This document shows, one piece after another, positions 16,263 to 25,429 of a stretch of 64,000 bases of DNA (position 1 is its first letter; the number at the start of each line of letters is the position of its first letter). The DNA comes from Psychrobacillus lasiicapitis (GTDB lineage Bacteria; Bacillota; Bacilli; Bacillales_A; Planococcaceae), in the NCBI RefSeq assembly GCF_006861795.1, contig NZ_VDGH01000006.1, forward strand, positions 124,001 to 188,000. Reading direction: 5' to 3'. The position numbers and the translations under genes are program-made. The notes below the pieces were generated by a model. The model made no database searches and was not told where the DNA came from. It saw nothing but the letters and a program-made list of their open reading frames with translations.

Positions 16263-17258
16263 ATGAGGAAATTGATGTTGTTCATTTCACTTTGCACCAT
16301 CCTCGTGTTGGCTGCATGTAGTGAAGAAGCAAGTACAGACAGTATTAAGACGATTAAATTTGCGGATGCAGGATGGGATAGTGTTCGTGTACATAATAGC
16401 ATAGCGCAGTTTATCGTGGAGGAAGGCTACGACTATGACACGGAAGTGACAAGCGGAACAACCGCTGCTACTATGCAAGCCCTGGAACAAGGGGACGTTA
16501 ATGTCAATATGGAAGTCTGGACCGACAATATTAAAGAAATCTATGAGAAAGCAATTGATAGCGGCAATATTATTAAAGTAGCTACAAACTTTAATGATAA
16601 CTCGCAAGGATTATATGTTCCAACTTACGTGATAGAAGGAGATGCAGAAAGAGGCATTGAGCCGATCGCACCAGATTTAAAAACGGTTCAAGACTTAGAG
16701 AAGTATCCAGAGATTTTCCAAGATCCCGAAGATAGTAGCAAAGGACGTATTGTCGGAGCACCATCTAGTTGGGTAGTAAGTGAACACTTGGAGACGAAAC
16801 TTGAAACATATGGCCTTGACAAGCAATATAACTATTTAGCACCAGGATCTGATTCTGCAATTGTTGCAGATTTAGCCGGAGCATACAAAAAGGGAGCTCC
16901 GTGGGTAGGTTATTATTGGTCACCAACATGGGTTACAGCTAGCTATGATTTAACTTTACTCGAAGATAATCCATATGATGAAGCAACTTGGGAAGAGTCA
17001 AAAGGAACGGAATTTCCTCCGAACGATGTAGTAATCGCAGTACATAAAAACTTACCAACACAAGCAAAAGATGTGGTTGACTTTTTAAGTAAATATTCGA
17101 CAAGCAACGCATTAACAGAAGAAGCACTAGATTATATGAATGAAAATGGAGCAGATCCTGATGAAGCCGCACAATGGTGGATGAAAGAACATGAAGATGT
17201 TTGGACTACTTGGGTGTCTGAGGAAGTTGCGGAAAAAGTGAAAGCAGCTTTGAAATAA
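16263..17258 (+). CDS. opuAC: Glycine betaine ABC transporter substrate-binding lipoprotein
   Basis: A 331-residue lipoprotein with signal peptide and lipobox LAAC (Cys at residue 19). The mature part starts KTIKFADAGWDSVRVHN and contains EVWTDN, GAPSSW and WVGYYWSPTW, giving the tryptophan-rich pocket used by OpuAC/ProX proteins to bind quaternary amines. It captures glycine betaine or a related osmolyte outside the membrane for the permease and ATPase that follow. It is of ProX/OpuAC family size; the exact substrate is inferred. The gene order here (binding protein first, ATPase last) is the reverse of Bacillus subtilis opuA. Confidence 0.9.
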   Translation: MRKLMLFISLCTILVLAACSEEASTDSIKTIKFADAGWDSVRVHNSIAQFIVEEGYDYDTEVTSGTTAATMQALEQGDVNVNMEVWTDNIKEIYEKAIDSGNIIKVATNFNDNSQGLYVPTYVIEGDAERGIEPIAPDLKTVQDLEKYPEIFQDPEDSSKGRIVGAPSSWVVSEHLETKLETYGLDKQYNYLAPGSDSAIVADLAGAYKKGAPWVGYYWSPTWVTASYDLTLLEDNPYDEATWEESKGTEFPPNDVVIAVHKNLPTQAKDVVDFLSKYSTSNALTEEALDYMNENGADPDEAAQWWMKEHEDVWTTWVSEEVAEKVKAALK

Positions 17259-17333
17259 AAGTTCATGATCGAAGTAGTTTATCCAAGAAAAGTGAGGTGA
17301 ATGCGACTGTTCCTTTGATACAGTTCGCTATTT

Positions 17334-18194
17334 ATGACAGAATTTCCTGATGTTCGAATACCAATTGGAGACGGCGTAGAAAAATTTATCGATTTTTTAG
17401 CATCCCATTTTGACGCGTTTTTTGATTTCATTTTTGTTATTTCTTCTTCATTGATCAAGGGGCTAGAGGCTGGTCTTCTAGCTATTCCTTGGTGGTTGTT
17501 TATTGTTATTATCTTTTTATTAGGCTGGTATTTTACTAACTTGTATGGTGGTATTCTTTTTTCATTTTTTATTTTCCTAATCGGTACATTTGATTTATGG
17601 CCGGAAACGATGACCACTATTTCAATCGTATTAATCTCCGTCGTACTATCTCTTGTCATCGGTATTCCAGTAGGTATTGGAATGGCGTTTAGTAAAGTAA
17701 TGTCGACTATAATGCGACCGATACTCGATGCCATGCAGACGATGCCAAGTTTTGTTTATTTGATTCCTGTTATATTCTTCTTCCCATTAGGGAATGTACC
17801 CGCAGTTATTGCGACGATTATCTACGCATTACCTCCCGTAATCCGATTAACGGAACTAGGAATTCGCAATGTAGATGAAGAAGTAGTTGAATCTGCACAA
17901 TCTTTTGGTTCATCCACGAGCCAAATGCTTATGAAAGTACAATTGCCACAAGCATTGCCGACAATTATGGCTGGTATAAACCAAACAACCATGATGGCGC
18001 TGGCTATGGCTGTTGTCGGATCAATGGTTGGGGCACAGGGGCTCGGTGAACGAGTACTATATTCGATTAATCGAATTGATATTTCTCTTGGTTTTGAAGC
18101 GGGTATAAGTATCGTTTTCTTAGCGATTATTATTGACCGCATTACCGGAGGAATTGCAAGGCGCCTTCAGAAACATAGGAGGGATGCAGCATGA
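17334..18194 (+). CDS. opuAB: Glycine betaine ABC transporter permease
   Basis: A 286-residue permease of the ProW/OpuAB family: an amphipathic N-terminus (DVRIPIGDGVEKFIDFLASH), then several helices and the EAA loop ELGIRNVDEEVVESAQSFGSS near residues 178-198 that docks the ATPase. No clear Shine-Dalgarno site precedes ATG 17334; the good one (AGTGAGGTGA) belongs to a five-codon frame at 17301-17318, so translation may be re-initiated. The stop overlaps the ATPase start (ATGA). Confidence 0.93.
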   Translation: MTEFPDVRIPIGDGVEKFIDFLASHFDAFFDFIFVISSSLIKGLEAGLLAIPWWLFIVIIFLLGWYFTNLYGGILFSFFIFLIGTFDLWPETMTTISIVLISVVLSLVIGIPVGIGMAFSKVMSTIMRPILDAMQTMPSFVYLIPVIFFFPLGNVPAVIATIIYALPPVIRLTELGIRNVDEEVVESAQSFGSSTSQMLMKVQLPQALPTIMAGINQTTMMALAMAVVGSMVGAQGLGERVLYSINRIDISLGFEAGISIVFLAIIIDRITGGIARRLQKHRRDAA

Positions 18195-19381
18195 CAGTAA
18201 AGTTAAAACTAGAAAATGTATCAAAGATCTTTGGACCGCGACCTAAAAAGGCAATTTCCATGGTTGAAAGCGGTATGCCTAAAGAAGAGATTCTCGCAAA
18301 AACAGGACATACCGTTGGCGTTTACAATGCTTCTATGGAAATTATGGAAGGTGAAACATTCGTCATTATGGGCCTTTCGGGAAGTGGGAAATCCACTTTG
18401 ATTCGTTGTTTAAATCTGTTAAACCGACCGACATCAGGCGCAATTTACGTCGATGGGGAAAATGTTGTAGATTACAATAAAAATCAGCTTAAATACTATC
18501 GTCAGAAAAAAATAGCAATGGTGTTCCAACACTTTGGCCTTTTTAGTCATCGGACGGTTCTCGAAAATATCGAATATGGGCTTGAAGTACGCGGCTTGTC
18601 CAAGGAAGAACGTCAAGCAATAGCTCAGAAACATTTAGAAACAGTTGGGCTAAAAGGATATGAAAACAAGTATCCAGATGAGCTTTCAGGCGGTATGCGT
18701 CAAAGGGTAGGTATTGCAAGAGCGTTAGCAAATGATCCAGATATACTGCTCATGGATGAACCTTTCAGTGCGCTCGATCCACTCATTCGAAGAGAAATGC
18801 AGCTTGAGCTACTCGATATACAAAATCGATTGCAAAAAACAATCATTTTTATCACGCATGATGTTAACGAAGCATTTAAAATCGGAGATCGTGTAGCAGT
18901 GATGAAAAATGGGAAAGTAGAACAAATCGGAACACCGGAAGAAATCTTAGATAAACCTGCGAGCAACTATATATCTGAATTCATCCGAGATATTGATCGC
19001 TCTAAAATTCTGCAAGCAGAGCATATTATGACAAAACCTTATGGGCTAGTATCCTTAAAAGACGGGTTGAATGTGGCGACTCAGGTAATGCGTGAGAACG
19101 GAATATCAAGCGCCTTTGTAACGAATCGCAAGCGCCAAATACAAGGAATTGTTACCATTGACCAAGCGATTGATGGGATTAAACAGAAAAAGACGTTACA
19201 AGAAGTAATGTCTACAGAAGTAAAAACTGTTCGACCGGATGATTATGTACAGGATATTATTCCATATGTACTCGATTCCAAATATCCAATAGTCGTTACA
19301 GACGAAGACTTAACGATAAAAGGAATCATTTTAAGAGTGCATGTATTAGCAAGTTTGATAAGTGATAATATAGAAGAATAA
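18191..19381 (+). CDS. opuAA: Glycine betaine ABC transporter ATPase with CBS domains
   Basis: A 396-residue ATPase of the ProV/OpuAA family. The Walker A loop is GLSGSGKST (about residue 60), the signature LSGGMRQR and Walker B ILLMDEPFSALDP follow, and the H-loop is FITHDVNEA. After residue about 275 come two CBS domains (HIMTKPYGLVSL..., EVMSTEVKTVRPDD...), which in OpuA sense ionic strength and gate transport. The N-terminal K-x-F-G-P-R-P-K-K-A region is typical of the family. It overlaps the permease gene by four bases and ends the operon. Confidence 0.94.
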   Translation: MTVKLKLENVSKIFGPRPKKAISMVESGMPKEEILAKTGHTVGVYNASMEIMEGETFVIMGLSGSGKSTLIRCLNLLNRPTSGAIYVDGENVVDYNKNQLKYYRQKKIAMVFQHFGLFSHRTVLENIEYGLEVRGLSKEERQAIAQKHLETVGLKGYENKYPDELSGGMRQRVGIARALANDPDILLMDEPFSALDPLIRREMQLELLDIQNRLQKTIIFITHDVNEAFKIGDRVAVMKNGKVEQIGTPEEILDKPASNYISEFIRDIDRSKILQAEHIMTKPYGLVSLKDGLNVATQVMRENGISSAFVTNRKRQIQGIVTIDQAIDGIKQKKTLQEVMSTEVKTVRPDDYVQDIIPYVLDSKYPIVVTDEDLTIKGIILRVHVLASLISDNIEE

Positions 19382-19384
19382 AAG

Positions 19385-19433
19385 AAACTCCCGAATGTAT
19401 GCTCCTAAGAGCTTCCGATTCGGGAGTTTTTTC
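19385..19433 (+). terminator. Terminator of the opu operon
   Basis: AAACTCCCGAAT pairs with ATTCGGGAGTTT and is followed by further T. It separates the opu operon from the convergent tetR gene. Confidence 0.85.
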
Positions 19434-20032
19434 TATGTTTCTCTGTATGTGTTCTTGGCAGAATTTAAATGAAGGATAGCTAATAATTGCTCCGCCATAT
19501 AAGCAGCAGAGTATATAAATTCACTTTGAATCCATTCACTTATCATACCCCAAATTGCATTTGCCTGATAACTAGCAATAAGATTTGCATTTATATTATG
19601 TTGCAATGGCTGATTAGTTATATCCTGTAGTACAAGTTTTTTTAATTCATCGCAAATTCTCTTTTGTAATTCAAATAATACATTAGATTTAACTAGCAAT
19701 GAATAAAAGTTAGAGTACTTTTCGACATGATCAAATATTTTAATAGTAGAAGAGGATAATTTGTTTATGATCAATACCTCTACTCCTTGATAAGGCTCTC
19801 GATAAGAATCGATTAAATCCTTAATAACATCGTCGATTGCTTCCTCTAATAGCTCTTCTTTATATTGATAATGCTTGTAAAAAGTACCGCGATTTAAATC
19901 GGCAGTTTGTACAATATCGGTAATGGATATTTCTTTAAAATCTTTTTCTTTCATTATAGCAATAAGAGATTCTTTCAAAGCAGCCTTGGATTTTCTAATT
20001 CTTCTATCCTGGTAAAAAGATTTAGTAGACAT
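19433..20032 (-). CDS. TetR family transcriptional regulator
   Basis: About 199 residues. The N-terminal helix-turn-helix is DFKEISITDIVQTADLNRGTFYKHYQYKEELLEE, the usual TetR form; the C-terminal half is ligand-binding and resembles TetR_C_33-type regulators. ATG 20032 has GGAGG at the right distance (the frame runs open to 20062). It is divergent from the short-chain dehydrogenase gene at 20191, so it probably represses that gene and itself. In the 158-bp gap ATTGAAC and GTTCAAT, and TTGCAC and GTGCAA, form possible half-sites. Confidence 0.88.
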   Translation of the reverse strand: MSTKSFYQDRRIRKSKAALKESLIAIMKEKDFKEISITDIVQTADLNRGTFYKHYQYKEELLEEAIDDVIKDLIDSYREPYQGVEVLIINKLSSSTIKIFDHVEKYSNFYSLLVKSNVLFELQKRICDELKKLVLQDITNQPLQHNINANLIASYQANAIWGMISEWIQSEFIYSAAYMAEQLLAILHLNSAKNTYRET

Positions 20033-20190
20033 TTTAGACCTCCATTGTATATTAGGGTACAATATTTGCTCTCTTTGCTGATTGAACGGCTGAGTGTAGA
20101 TTCATTATACTATATGTTAGTAAGAACTTATTGCACATCTGTTCAATAGGACTGATAAATAAAGTGCAAATAGAAAGGGTGTAGAAAAGA

Positions 20191-20949
20191 ATGAGACTTC
20201 AAAACAAGGTCGCTGTTGTAACGGGAGCAGGATCAGGAATGGGAAAAGCAATTGCTACCCTTTACGGGAAAGAAGGAGCAAAAGTCGTAGTTTCCGATTT
20301 AAATGAAGCATCCGCAAAAGAAACGGCGGAAAAGATCACAGCAAGCGGAGGAGAAGCAATCGCTGTTGTAGCAAACGTTGCAAAAGAAGAGGATATTCAA
20401 AATCTTATTGATACAACAGTCAATACATTTGGAACCGTTGATATTCTAGTAAACAATGCGGGTATTATGGACAACTTTGAGCCTGCTGGTGATATCGAGG
20501 ATGATAAATGGGAGCTGGTATTTGCAGTAAATACAACGAGTGTCATGCGTGCAACACGCAAAGTACTGCCAATATTCTTAGAAAAACAGCAAGGTGTTAT
20601 TGTGAATGTCGCTTCTGCTGGTGGGTTGTATGGTGCACGTGCAGGAGCAACCTACACCGCTTCTAAGCATGCAGTAATTGGTTTTACGAAAAACACAGGA
20701 TTTATGTATGCACCACAAGGAATTAGATGTAATGCAATTGCACCCGGTGGTGTGGAAACAAATATTGGTACTTCTATGACGAATATTAATGCATTTGGTA
20801 TTGGACGTACACAAGCAGGACTTGCACTAAATCCGCGAACAGGCAAAGCTGAAGAGATTGCAAAGGTTGCACTATTCCTTGCCTCCGATGAATCTAGTTT
20901 TGTGAATGGAACGGTATTAACTGCGGATGCTGGTTGGACAGCATATTAA
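20191..20949 (+). CDS. Short-chain dehydrogenase/reductase
   Basis: A 252-residue classical SDR. Cofactor motif TGAGSGMGKAIA (about residue 12), NNAG at about 90, catalytic Ser in VASAGG, and YTASKHA with the catalytic Tyr and Lys near 155-159; the C-terminus has LASDESSFVNGTVLTADAG. The family reduces or oxidises alcohols, sugars or acyl-ACP intermediates with NAD(P)H; the substrate is unknown. AAAGGGTG lies before the ATG. It is monocistronic and divergent from the TetR gene. Confidence 0.93.
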   Translation: MRLQNKVAVVTGAGSGMGKAIATLYGKEGAKVVVSDLNEASAKETAEKITASGGEAIAVVANVAKEEDIQNLIDTTVNTFGTVDILVNNAGIMDNFEPAGDIEDDKWELVFAVNTTSVMRATRKVLPIFLEKQQGVIVNVASAGGLYGARAGATYTASKHAVIGFTKNTGFMYAPQGIRCNAIAPGGVETNIGTSMTNINAFGIGRTQAGLALNPRTGKAEEIAKVALFLASDESSFVNGTVLTADAGWTAY

Positions 20950-20959
20950 TAGTTGAACT

Positions 20960-20998
20960 AAAACGACCTTTCTCGATAATGGAGAAAGGTCGTTTTTT
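20960..20998 (+). terminator. Terminator of the SDR gene
   Basis: AAACGACCTTTCTC pairs with GGAGAAAGGTCGTTT around GATAAT, followed by T residues. Confidence 0.93.
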
Positions 20999-21021
20999 AG
21001 AGCTGTGAACCACTCATCTCT

Positions 21022-21195
21022 CTATATAATAGGATAATACTGTTCATATTTAGGGTTATAAAAGAAGGGCGGACGAGCTCCTATTTTAGGAAGCAGGAAT
21101 GGAGTGGCATTCGAATTGTATAGTACTTTTACTTTTTCATCTGAATACTTGATAAGTAATATTTCTGTCTGCTGACTCGATGTTGTGCTTTGCAA
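21022..21195 (-). CDS. Small protein of unknown function
   Basis: 57 residues if started at TTG 21195, which has AGGAGG nine bases upstream; the frame is open further upstream but without a good ribosome site. The product is soluble, begins QSTTSSQQTEILLIKYSDEK and ends with an aromatic, proline-rich tail (ARPPFFYNPKYEQYYP). I do not recognise a family. The strong ribosome site is the main support. Confidence 0.5.
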   Translation of the reverse strand: MQSTTSSQQTEILLIKYSDEKVKVLYNSNATPFLLPKIGARPPFFYNPKYEQYYPII

Positions 21196-21367
21196 TATAC
21201 AGAACCTCCTATCGAATAATATTTTATTTAACTCATTCGACGCCATCTTCAATGTTTACTTAGTATTTCATTACCTTACTATTAATTCCTACATAGAATA
21301 ACCCGACCATTGATTTTTATGGGGATAGCCGTGGGCGAATAAAAACGAGCACCATCAAAACTATCCG

Positions 21368-22226
21368 ATGTATCCAAATTACGGGAAAATTACCCGATAT
21401 GAAGATGTTGCAATTACTGTGCCGGAACAACGTCAATTGCGACAACCAGGCGTAGAAAGTTTGATGAACCCACGTCCGATTATTGAAAATCCAAACTATC
21501 TGGGTAGTTGGAAGTTAAACGGAAAAGTTGCACTAATAACAGGCGGGGGCAGTGGAATAGGGGCAGCAGTGGCCATTGCCTTTGCAAAAGAAGGAGCAGA
21601 TGTTGCTATTTCCTACTTAGATGAACAGGAAGATGCAAATCGTACGAAGAAGAGAATTGAGGAATTGGGGAAACGTTGTTTGTTATTACCGGGAGATTTA
21701 AGGGAAAAAAGGAAATGTATTGGGATCGTGGAAGACACTATCCAAACATTTGGAAGGCTTGATATTCTTTGTAATCATGTAGGAATTCAATTTCAACAAC
21801 TAAGCTTGCTTGATATTAGTGATGAGCAATTCGACGATACCTTTAAAGTAAACATCTATTCCCATTTCTATACTACGCGGGCTGCACTGCCATATTTACA
21901 ACCGGGTAGCTCTATTATTAATACATCCTCTGTTGTAACGTTTGATGGCAACGAAGGGGGCTATTATTGGTTTTACGCGAGCACTTGCTAATAGTTTAGT
22001 TAGAAAAGGAATACGTGTGAATGCTATTGCCCCAGGAAGAATATGGACACCTCTCATACCGGCAAGTTTTTCAGCTGATGAAGTTACGCGAGCGGGTAAT
22101 CCAATGGAAAGACAGGGGCAACCATTTGAAGTAGCACCGACGTTTGTATACCTTGCTTCCGACGATTCTCGTTTTGTGACAGGACAGACGCTTCATGTAA
22201 ATGGTGGGCAAATAACAGCTTCATAA
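21368..22226 (+). pseudogene. SDR family oxidoreductase (YhdF/YhxC-like), disrupted
   Basis: The 5' frame (21368-21991) gives the YhdF-type N-terminus ([13 protein letters not shown], then [18 protein letters not shown]) up to [12 protein letters not shown]. The 3' frame (from about 21942) continues with [17 protein letters not shown] and ends with DSRFVTGQTLHVNGG. The frames join where L-I-D-Y-T-A-T-K-G is expected, but the catalytic Tyr and its neighbours are missing, so a small deletion plus frame change removed the active site. In-frame codons upstream of ATG (EHHQNYP) also look like family sequence, so the start may be damaged as well. Nonfunctional as an SDR. Confidence 0.85.
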
Positions 22227-22310
22227 TTCTACATCTTAGAAAATAGTACCTTTCACTAAGAAATTCCCTTTAAAGATCTCCCAGTGAGTATCAATAGTAA
22301 AAAAGGTTTA

Positions 22311-22355
22311 TAAACTACTAAAAGAGGATACTTTTTTAGTAGTTTGCTTTTTTTG
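22311..22355 (+). terminator. Terminator after the broken SDR gene
   Basis: AAACTACTAAAA pairs with TTTTTAGTAGTTT around GAGGATAC, followed by GC and eight T. Confidence 0.85.
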
Positions 22356-22416
22356 TCACATACTATATAACTATAAAGAGGCCATTACATGTTATAGTTT
22401 TAAGACAAAAATATAC

Positions 22417-24471
22417 GTGGAGAAGAGTGGGAACTTGTTTAAAAATCCTTCCAGTAGCAATTTAATCGAGTTAAATGGAGAGTATTCTATTCCTATAGTA
22501 GTATTATCTATTATTATGTCTGTTATTGCTTCCTATACTGCATTATCAATGAATGAGCGGGCATATAAAAATAGTTTTTTTCATCGTAACTTTTGGCTCG
22601 CCCTTGCCTCTATAGCGATGGGTTTTGGCATATGGTCCATGCATTTTATAGGGATGAGTGCTTATTCGTTGCCAGTGGAAATGCATTACCATAAACCATT
22701 AACGATTATTTCAGTTATACCGGCAATGCTAGCTTCTTTTATAGCATTTTATATTGCTAGTCGCTCAAACAGAACTTATTGGACCTATGTATTGGCGGGT
22801 AGTGTTATGGGAATAGGCATATCTTCCATGCATTACTTAGGAATGTATGCGATGGAGATGGATCTATTCTATACATACGATAGTGTTTTATTTTTAACAT
22901 CTATTATCATAGCAATAATCGTTTCCGTTATAGCGATATATATATTTTCTGGTTTCCGTCGTTTTGTTGTGAATCGAATTATTCAGCTAGTAACAGCTAT
23001 CATTATGGGACTTGCTGTTTCCTCGATGCATTATACGGGAATGGCAGCCATTACTTTTTATGTTCCTAAAGATTTTATTTCGAGTTCTATGCATATGCAT
23101 ATGATGGACATGAGTGGGGTTGCAATAAGTGTAGCTATTGGAATGATTGTTTTACTAGGAACCTTACTATTTTCTAGCTTGGTAGATCGTTATGTAGAAT
23201 ACAGGGCCAACTATTTTGATGTGTTAACTAAATTACCGAATCGCCGTTTATTTGAACAAAAGCTAAGAAAACCGATATTTCCGGAACATTTAGCTATTTG
23301 GCATTTACATGATTTAGAAAAAGTGAATAGAGAGTACGATTATCAGTTTGGCGATGAGTTGATTCAACATGTGGCCGAGGTGTTAGAGCTGTCCACCTCC
23401 AAAATGGTAGACCTATACCGAATAGAAGGTAATCGTTTTGCTTTCTTGACAAGGGATATGTATGAAGAAAAGCAAATGCAAGAAGAGATGGAGAAAGTAG
23501 CGGAATTACTTCGTCAGCCATTTTTCATTCAAAATCAGGAAGTGACTCTTCAAGCGACCTGTGCCATTTCAAAAGCATATAATTATGAGGAAGCATCAAG
23601 TATATATACAAATGCATTAAGTGTTTTAAATCATCCATCCGTTCAATACAACCATGAAGTGGTTATGTATGACCCCTCTATTCACACGTATACGTTTGAA
23701 AGGGAGATTGCTGATGACGTGTTCGACGCAATGCTTAAAGGTGAGCTATATCTTGTATATCAACCTAAAGTTAGTATGCAAACAAATGAAATCATGGGTG
23801 TCGAAACATTACTGAGATGGAATCATCCTGTTTATGGAATGCTTTCCCCAGGTATATTTATTCCAATCTTAGAAAATCATGATCGAATGAAAGACGTCAC
23901 AGATTGGATTATCAAACTTGTTTGTCGCCAAATTTCCATCTGGAATGTTGAAGGAATTCCTTTTGGACAAGTAGCCATCAACATTCCAGGTCAATATGTT
24001 ACTTCTCCGAGGTTATTAGATGTATTAAAGCAGACGTTAAATGATTATGATATAAGACCGGCACAGTTAGAGCTAGAAATTACAGAAACAACATTCGTGA
24101 AAAATATTGCAGAAGCGATGCGAGCTGTAAGTGTTCTTCGTCAAGAAGGCTTCTCGGTCGCATTAGACGATTTTGGAACTGGTGTCTCCTCATTATCTTA
24201 TTTAAAGCAGATGCCGATCTCCACCCTAAAAATCGACAAGTCGTTTATCGACGAAATACCACATTCCCAAAAGGATTCTTCAATTATTCAAGCAATTATA
24301 AGATTAGGAGAATCATTAGACTTAGCAGTTGTATTTGAAGGAGTTGAAACGAAGGAGCAAGTAGAGTTTCTAGTAGCTACATGTAAGGATCCAATCATCC
24401 AGGGCTATTATTTTTCAAAGCCGATGATACCAGAAGAACTAAAAGGATGGAGGAATAAAGATGTCGAATGA
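22417..24471 (+). CDS. MHYT-GGDEF-EAL cyclic-di-GMP phosphodiesterase
   Basis: A 684-residue membrane signalling protein. The first 250 residues form an MHYT sensor: several helices with MHFIGM, MHYLGM and MHYTGM, proposed to bind copper or sense gases. A GGDEF domain follows (LTKLPNRR) but its active site reads EGNRF instead of GGDEF (near residue 336), so it should not make c-di-GMP. The EAL domain keeps ETLLRW, the Asn of AINIPGQ, ELEITE, DDFGTG, LKIDKSF and GVET, so it should hydrolyse c-di-GMP. Start GTG 22417 is uncertain; a TTG 18 bases later is possible. It overlaps the DUF2971 gene by 11 bases. Confidence 0.9.
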   Translation: MEKSGNLFKNPSSSNLIELNGEYSIPIVVLSIIMSVIASYTALSMNERAYKNSFFHRNFWLALASIAMGFGIWSMHFIGMSAYSLPVEMHYHKPLTIISVIPAMLASFIAFYIASRSNRTYWTYVLAGSVMGIGISSMHYLGMYAMEMDLFYTYDSVLFLTSIIIAIIVSVIAIYIFSGFRRFVVNRIIQLVTAIIMGLAVSSMHYTGMAAITFYVPKDFISSSMHMHMMDMSGVAISVAIGMIVLLGTLLFSSLVDRYVEYRANYFDVLTKLPNRRLFEQKLRKPIFPEHLAIWHLHDLEKVNREYDYQFGDELIQHVAEVLELSTSKMVDLYRIEGNRFAFLTRDMYEEKQMQEEMEKVAELLRQPFFIQNQEVTLQATCAISKAYNYEEASSIYTNALSVLNHPSVQYNHEVVMYDPSIHTYTFEREIADDVFDAMLKGELYLVYQPKVSMQTNEIMGVETLLRWNHPVYGMLSPGIFIPILENHDRMKDVTDWIIKLVCRQISIWNVEGIPFGQVAINIPGQYVTSPRLLDVLKQTLNDYDIRPAQLELEITETTFVKNIAEAMRAVSVLRQEGFSVALDDFGTGVSSLSYLKQMPISTLKIDKSFIDEIPHSQKDSSIIQAIIRLGESLDLAVVFEGVETKEQVEFLVATCKDPIIQGYYFSKPMIPEELKGWRNKDVE

Positions 24472-25387
24472 TCAGTTTGAAACAGAAATGAACAGTCTTC
24501 AAGTCAATTCTAAATCACTTATTCCATACATTAGTAAAGAATTCAAATCGCATTTCACGAAAGATATAACAGCGTTGTATCATTATACGGATTTAGAAGG
24601 AGCCCAAGGGATTATTAGCAATAAGACATTTTGGGCTTCCCATATAAAATTTATGAATGATTCCAAAGAGTATAGCCATGGCTTGGAAATATGTGAGGCA
24701 ATTGTAGAGAATTTAATACAAGAATTTCCAAAAGAAAATCCAAGACGCATCTATTTAGAGGAAGTATTTACTATTTTAGAGGAGCAAGATACGGATATTT
24801 TTGTCGTGTCTTTTTGTGAAAGTGAAGATTTGCTAAGTCAATGGCGAGGATACAGCCGAAGTAAATATGGTGTATCGATCGGCTTTGACTATGCTGCTCT
24901 TTTTGACGTCTCTTTTCATCTGAGTGAAGAAAACTTCTTTCCACGAAAAGTCATTTATAATCATCAGCTACAACAGCAAATTATCCATCGCATTATTGAA
25001 ATCGCATTAGTTAGCAGAGAAATGAATACTACAAAACCAGCATATACACCGAAAGAAGTAGCTAGAACAATCGGGTACTTCTTACCACTCTTTAAGCATT
25101 CCACGTTTTCTGAAGAAAAAGAATGGCGTATCATCGTAACAAACTCCAAAAGCATGCCCTATCAGCACGAACTAAAATTTCGTGCCCGCGATAATATTAT
25201 CTTGCCTTATATTGAATTGTTGACACATAACAAAATGACGCAAAACGATAACAAACTCCCGATTAAGCAAATAACAGTAGGTCCTTCTGGAACAAACGAA
25301 TTCACAGCAAGAAGCCTTAACTATTACTTAAAAAACGTTGGATACCCAACAGTTCCTATTAAAATATCTCATATTCCATACCGTTAG
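24461..25387 (+). CDS. DUF2971 domain protein
   Basis: A 308-residue soluble protein. LYHYTDLEGAQGIISNKTFWAS (from residue 39) followed by MNDSKEYSHG and later VSFCESEDLLSQWRGYS-KYGVSIGF define DUF2971, a family of unknown activity found in many accessory and defence-like loci. AAGGATGGAGGAATAAAG precedes the ATG, which lies within the end of the c-di-GMP phosphodiesterase gene, so the two are translated together. A functional link to c-di-GMP signalling is inferred from this overlap only. Confidence 0.85.
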   Translation: MSNDQFETEMNSLQVNSKSLIPYISKEFKSHFTKDITALYHYTDLEGAQGIISNKTFWASHIKFMNDSKEYSHGLEICEAIVENLIQEFPKENPRRIYLEEVFTILEEQDTDIFVVSFCESEDLLSQWRGYSRSKYGVSIGFDYAALFDVSFHLSEENFFPRKVIYNHQLQQQIIHRIIEIALVSREMNTTKPAYTPKEVARTIGYFLPLFKHSTFSEEKEWRIIVTNSKSMPYQHELKFRARDNIILPYIELLTHNKMTQNDNKLPIKQITVGPSGTNEFTARSLNYYLKNVGYPTVPIKISHIPYR

Positions 25388-25429
25388 AGAGAATAGTCAG
25401 AAACTGAATCAAAGAAAAAAGACCCCCAA

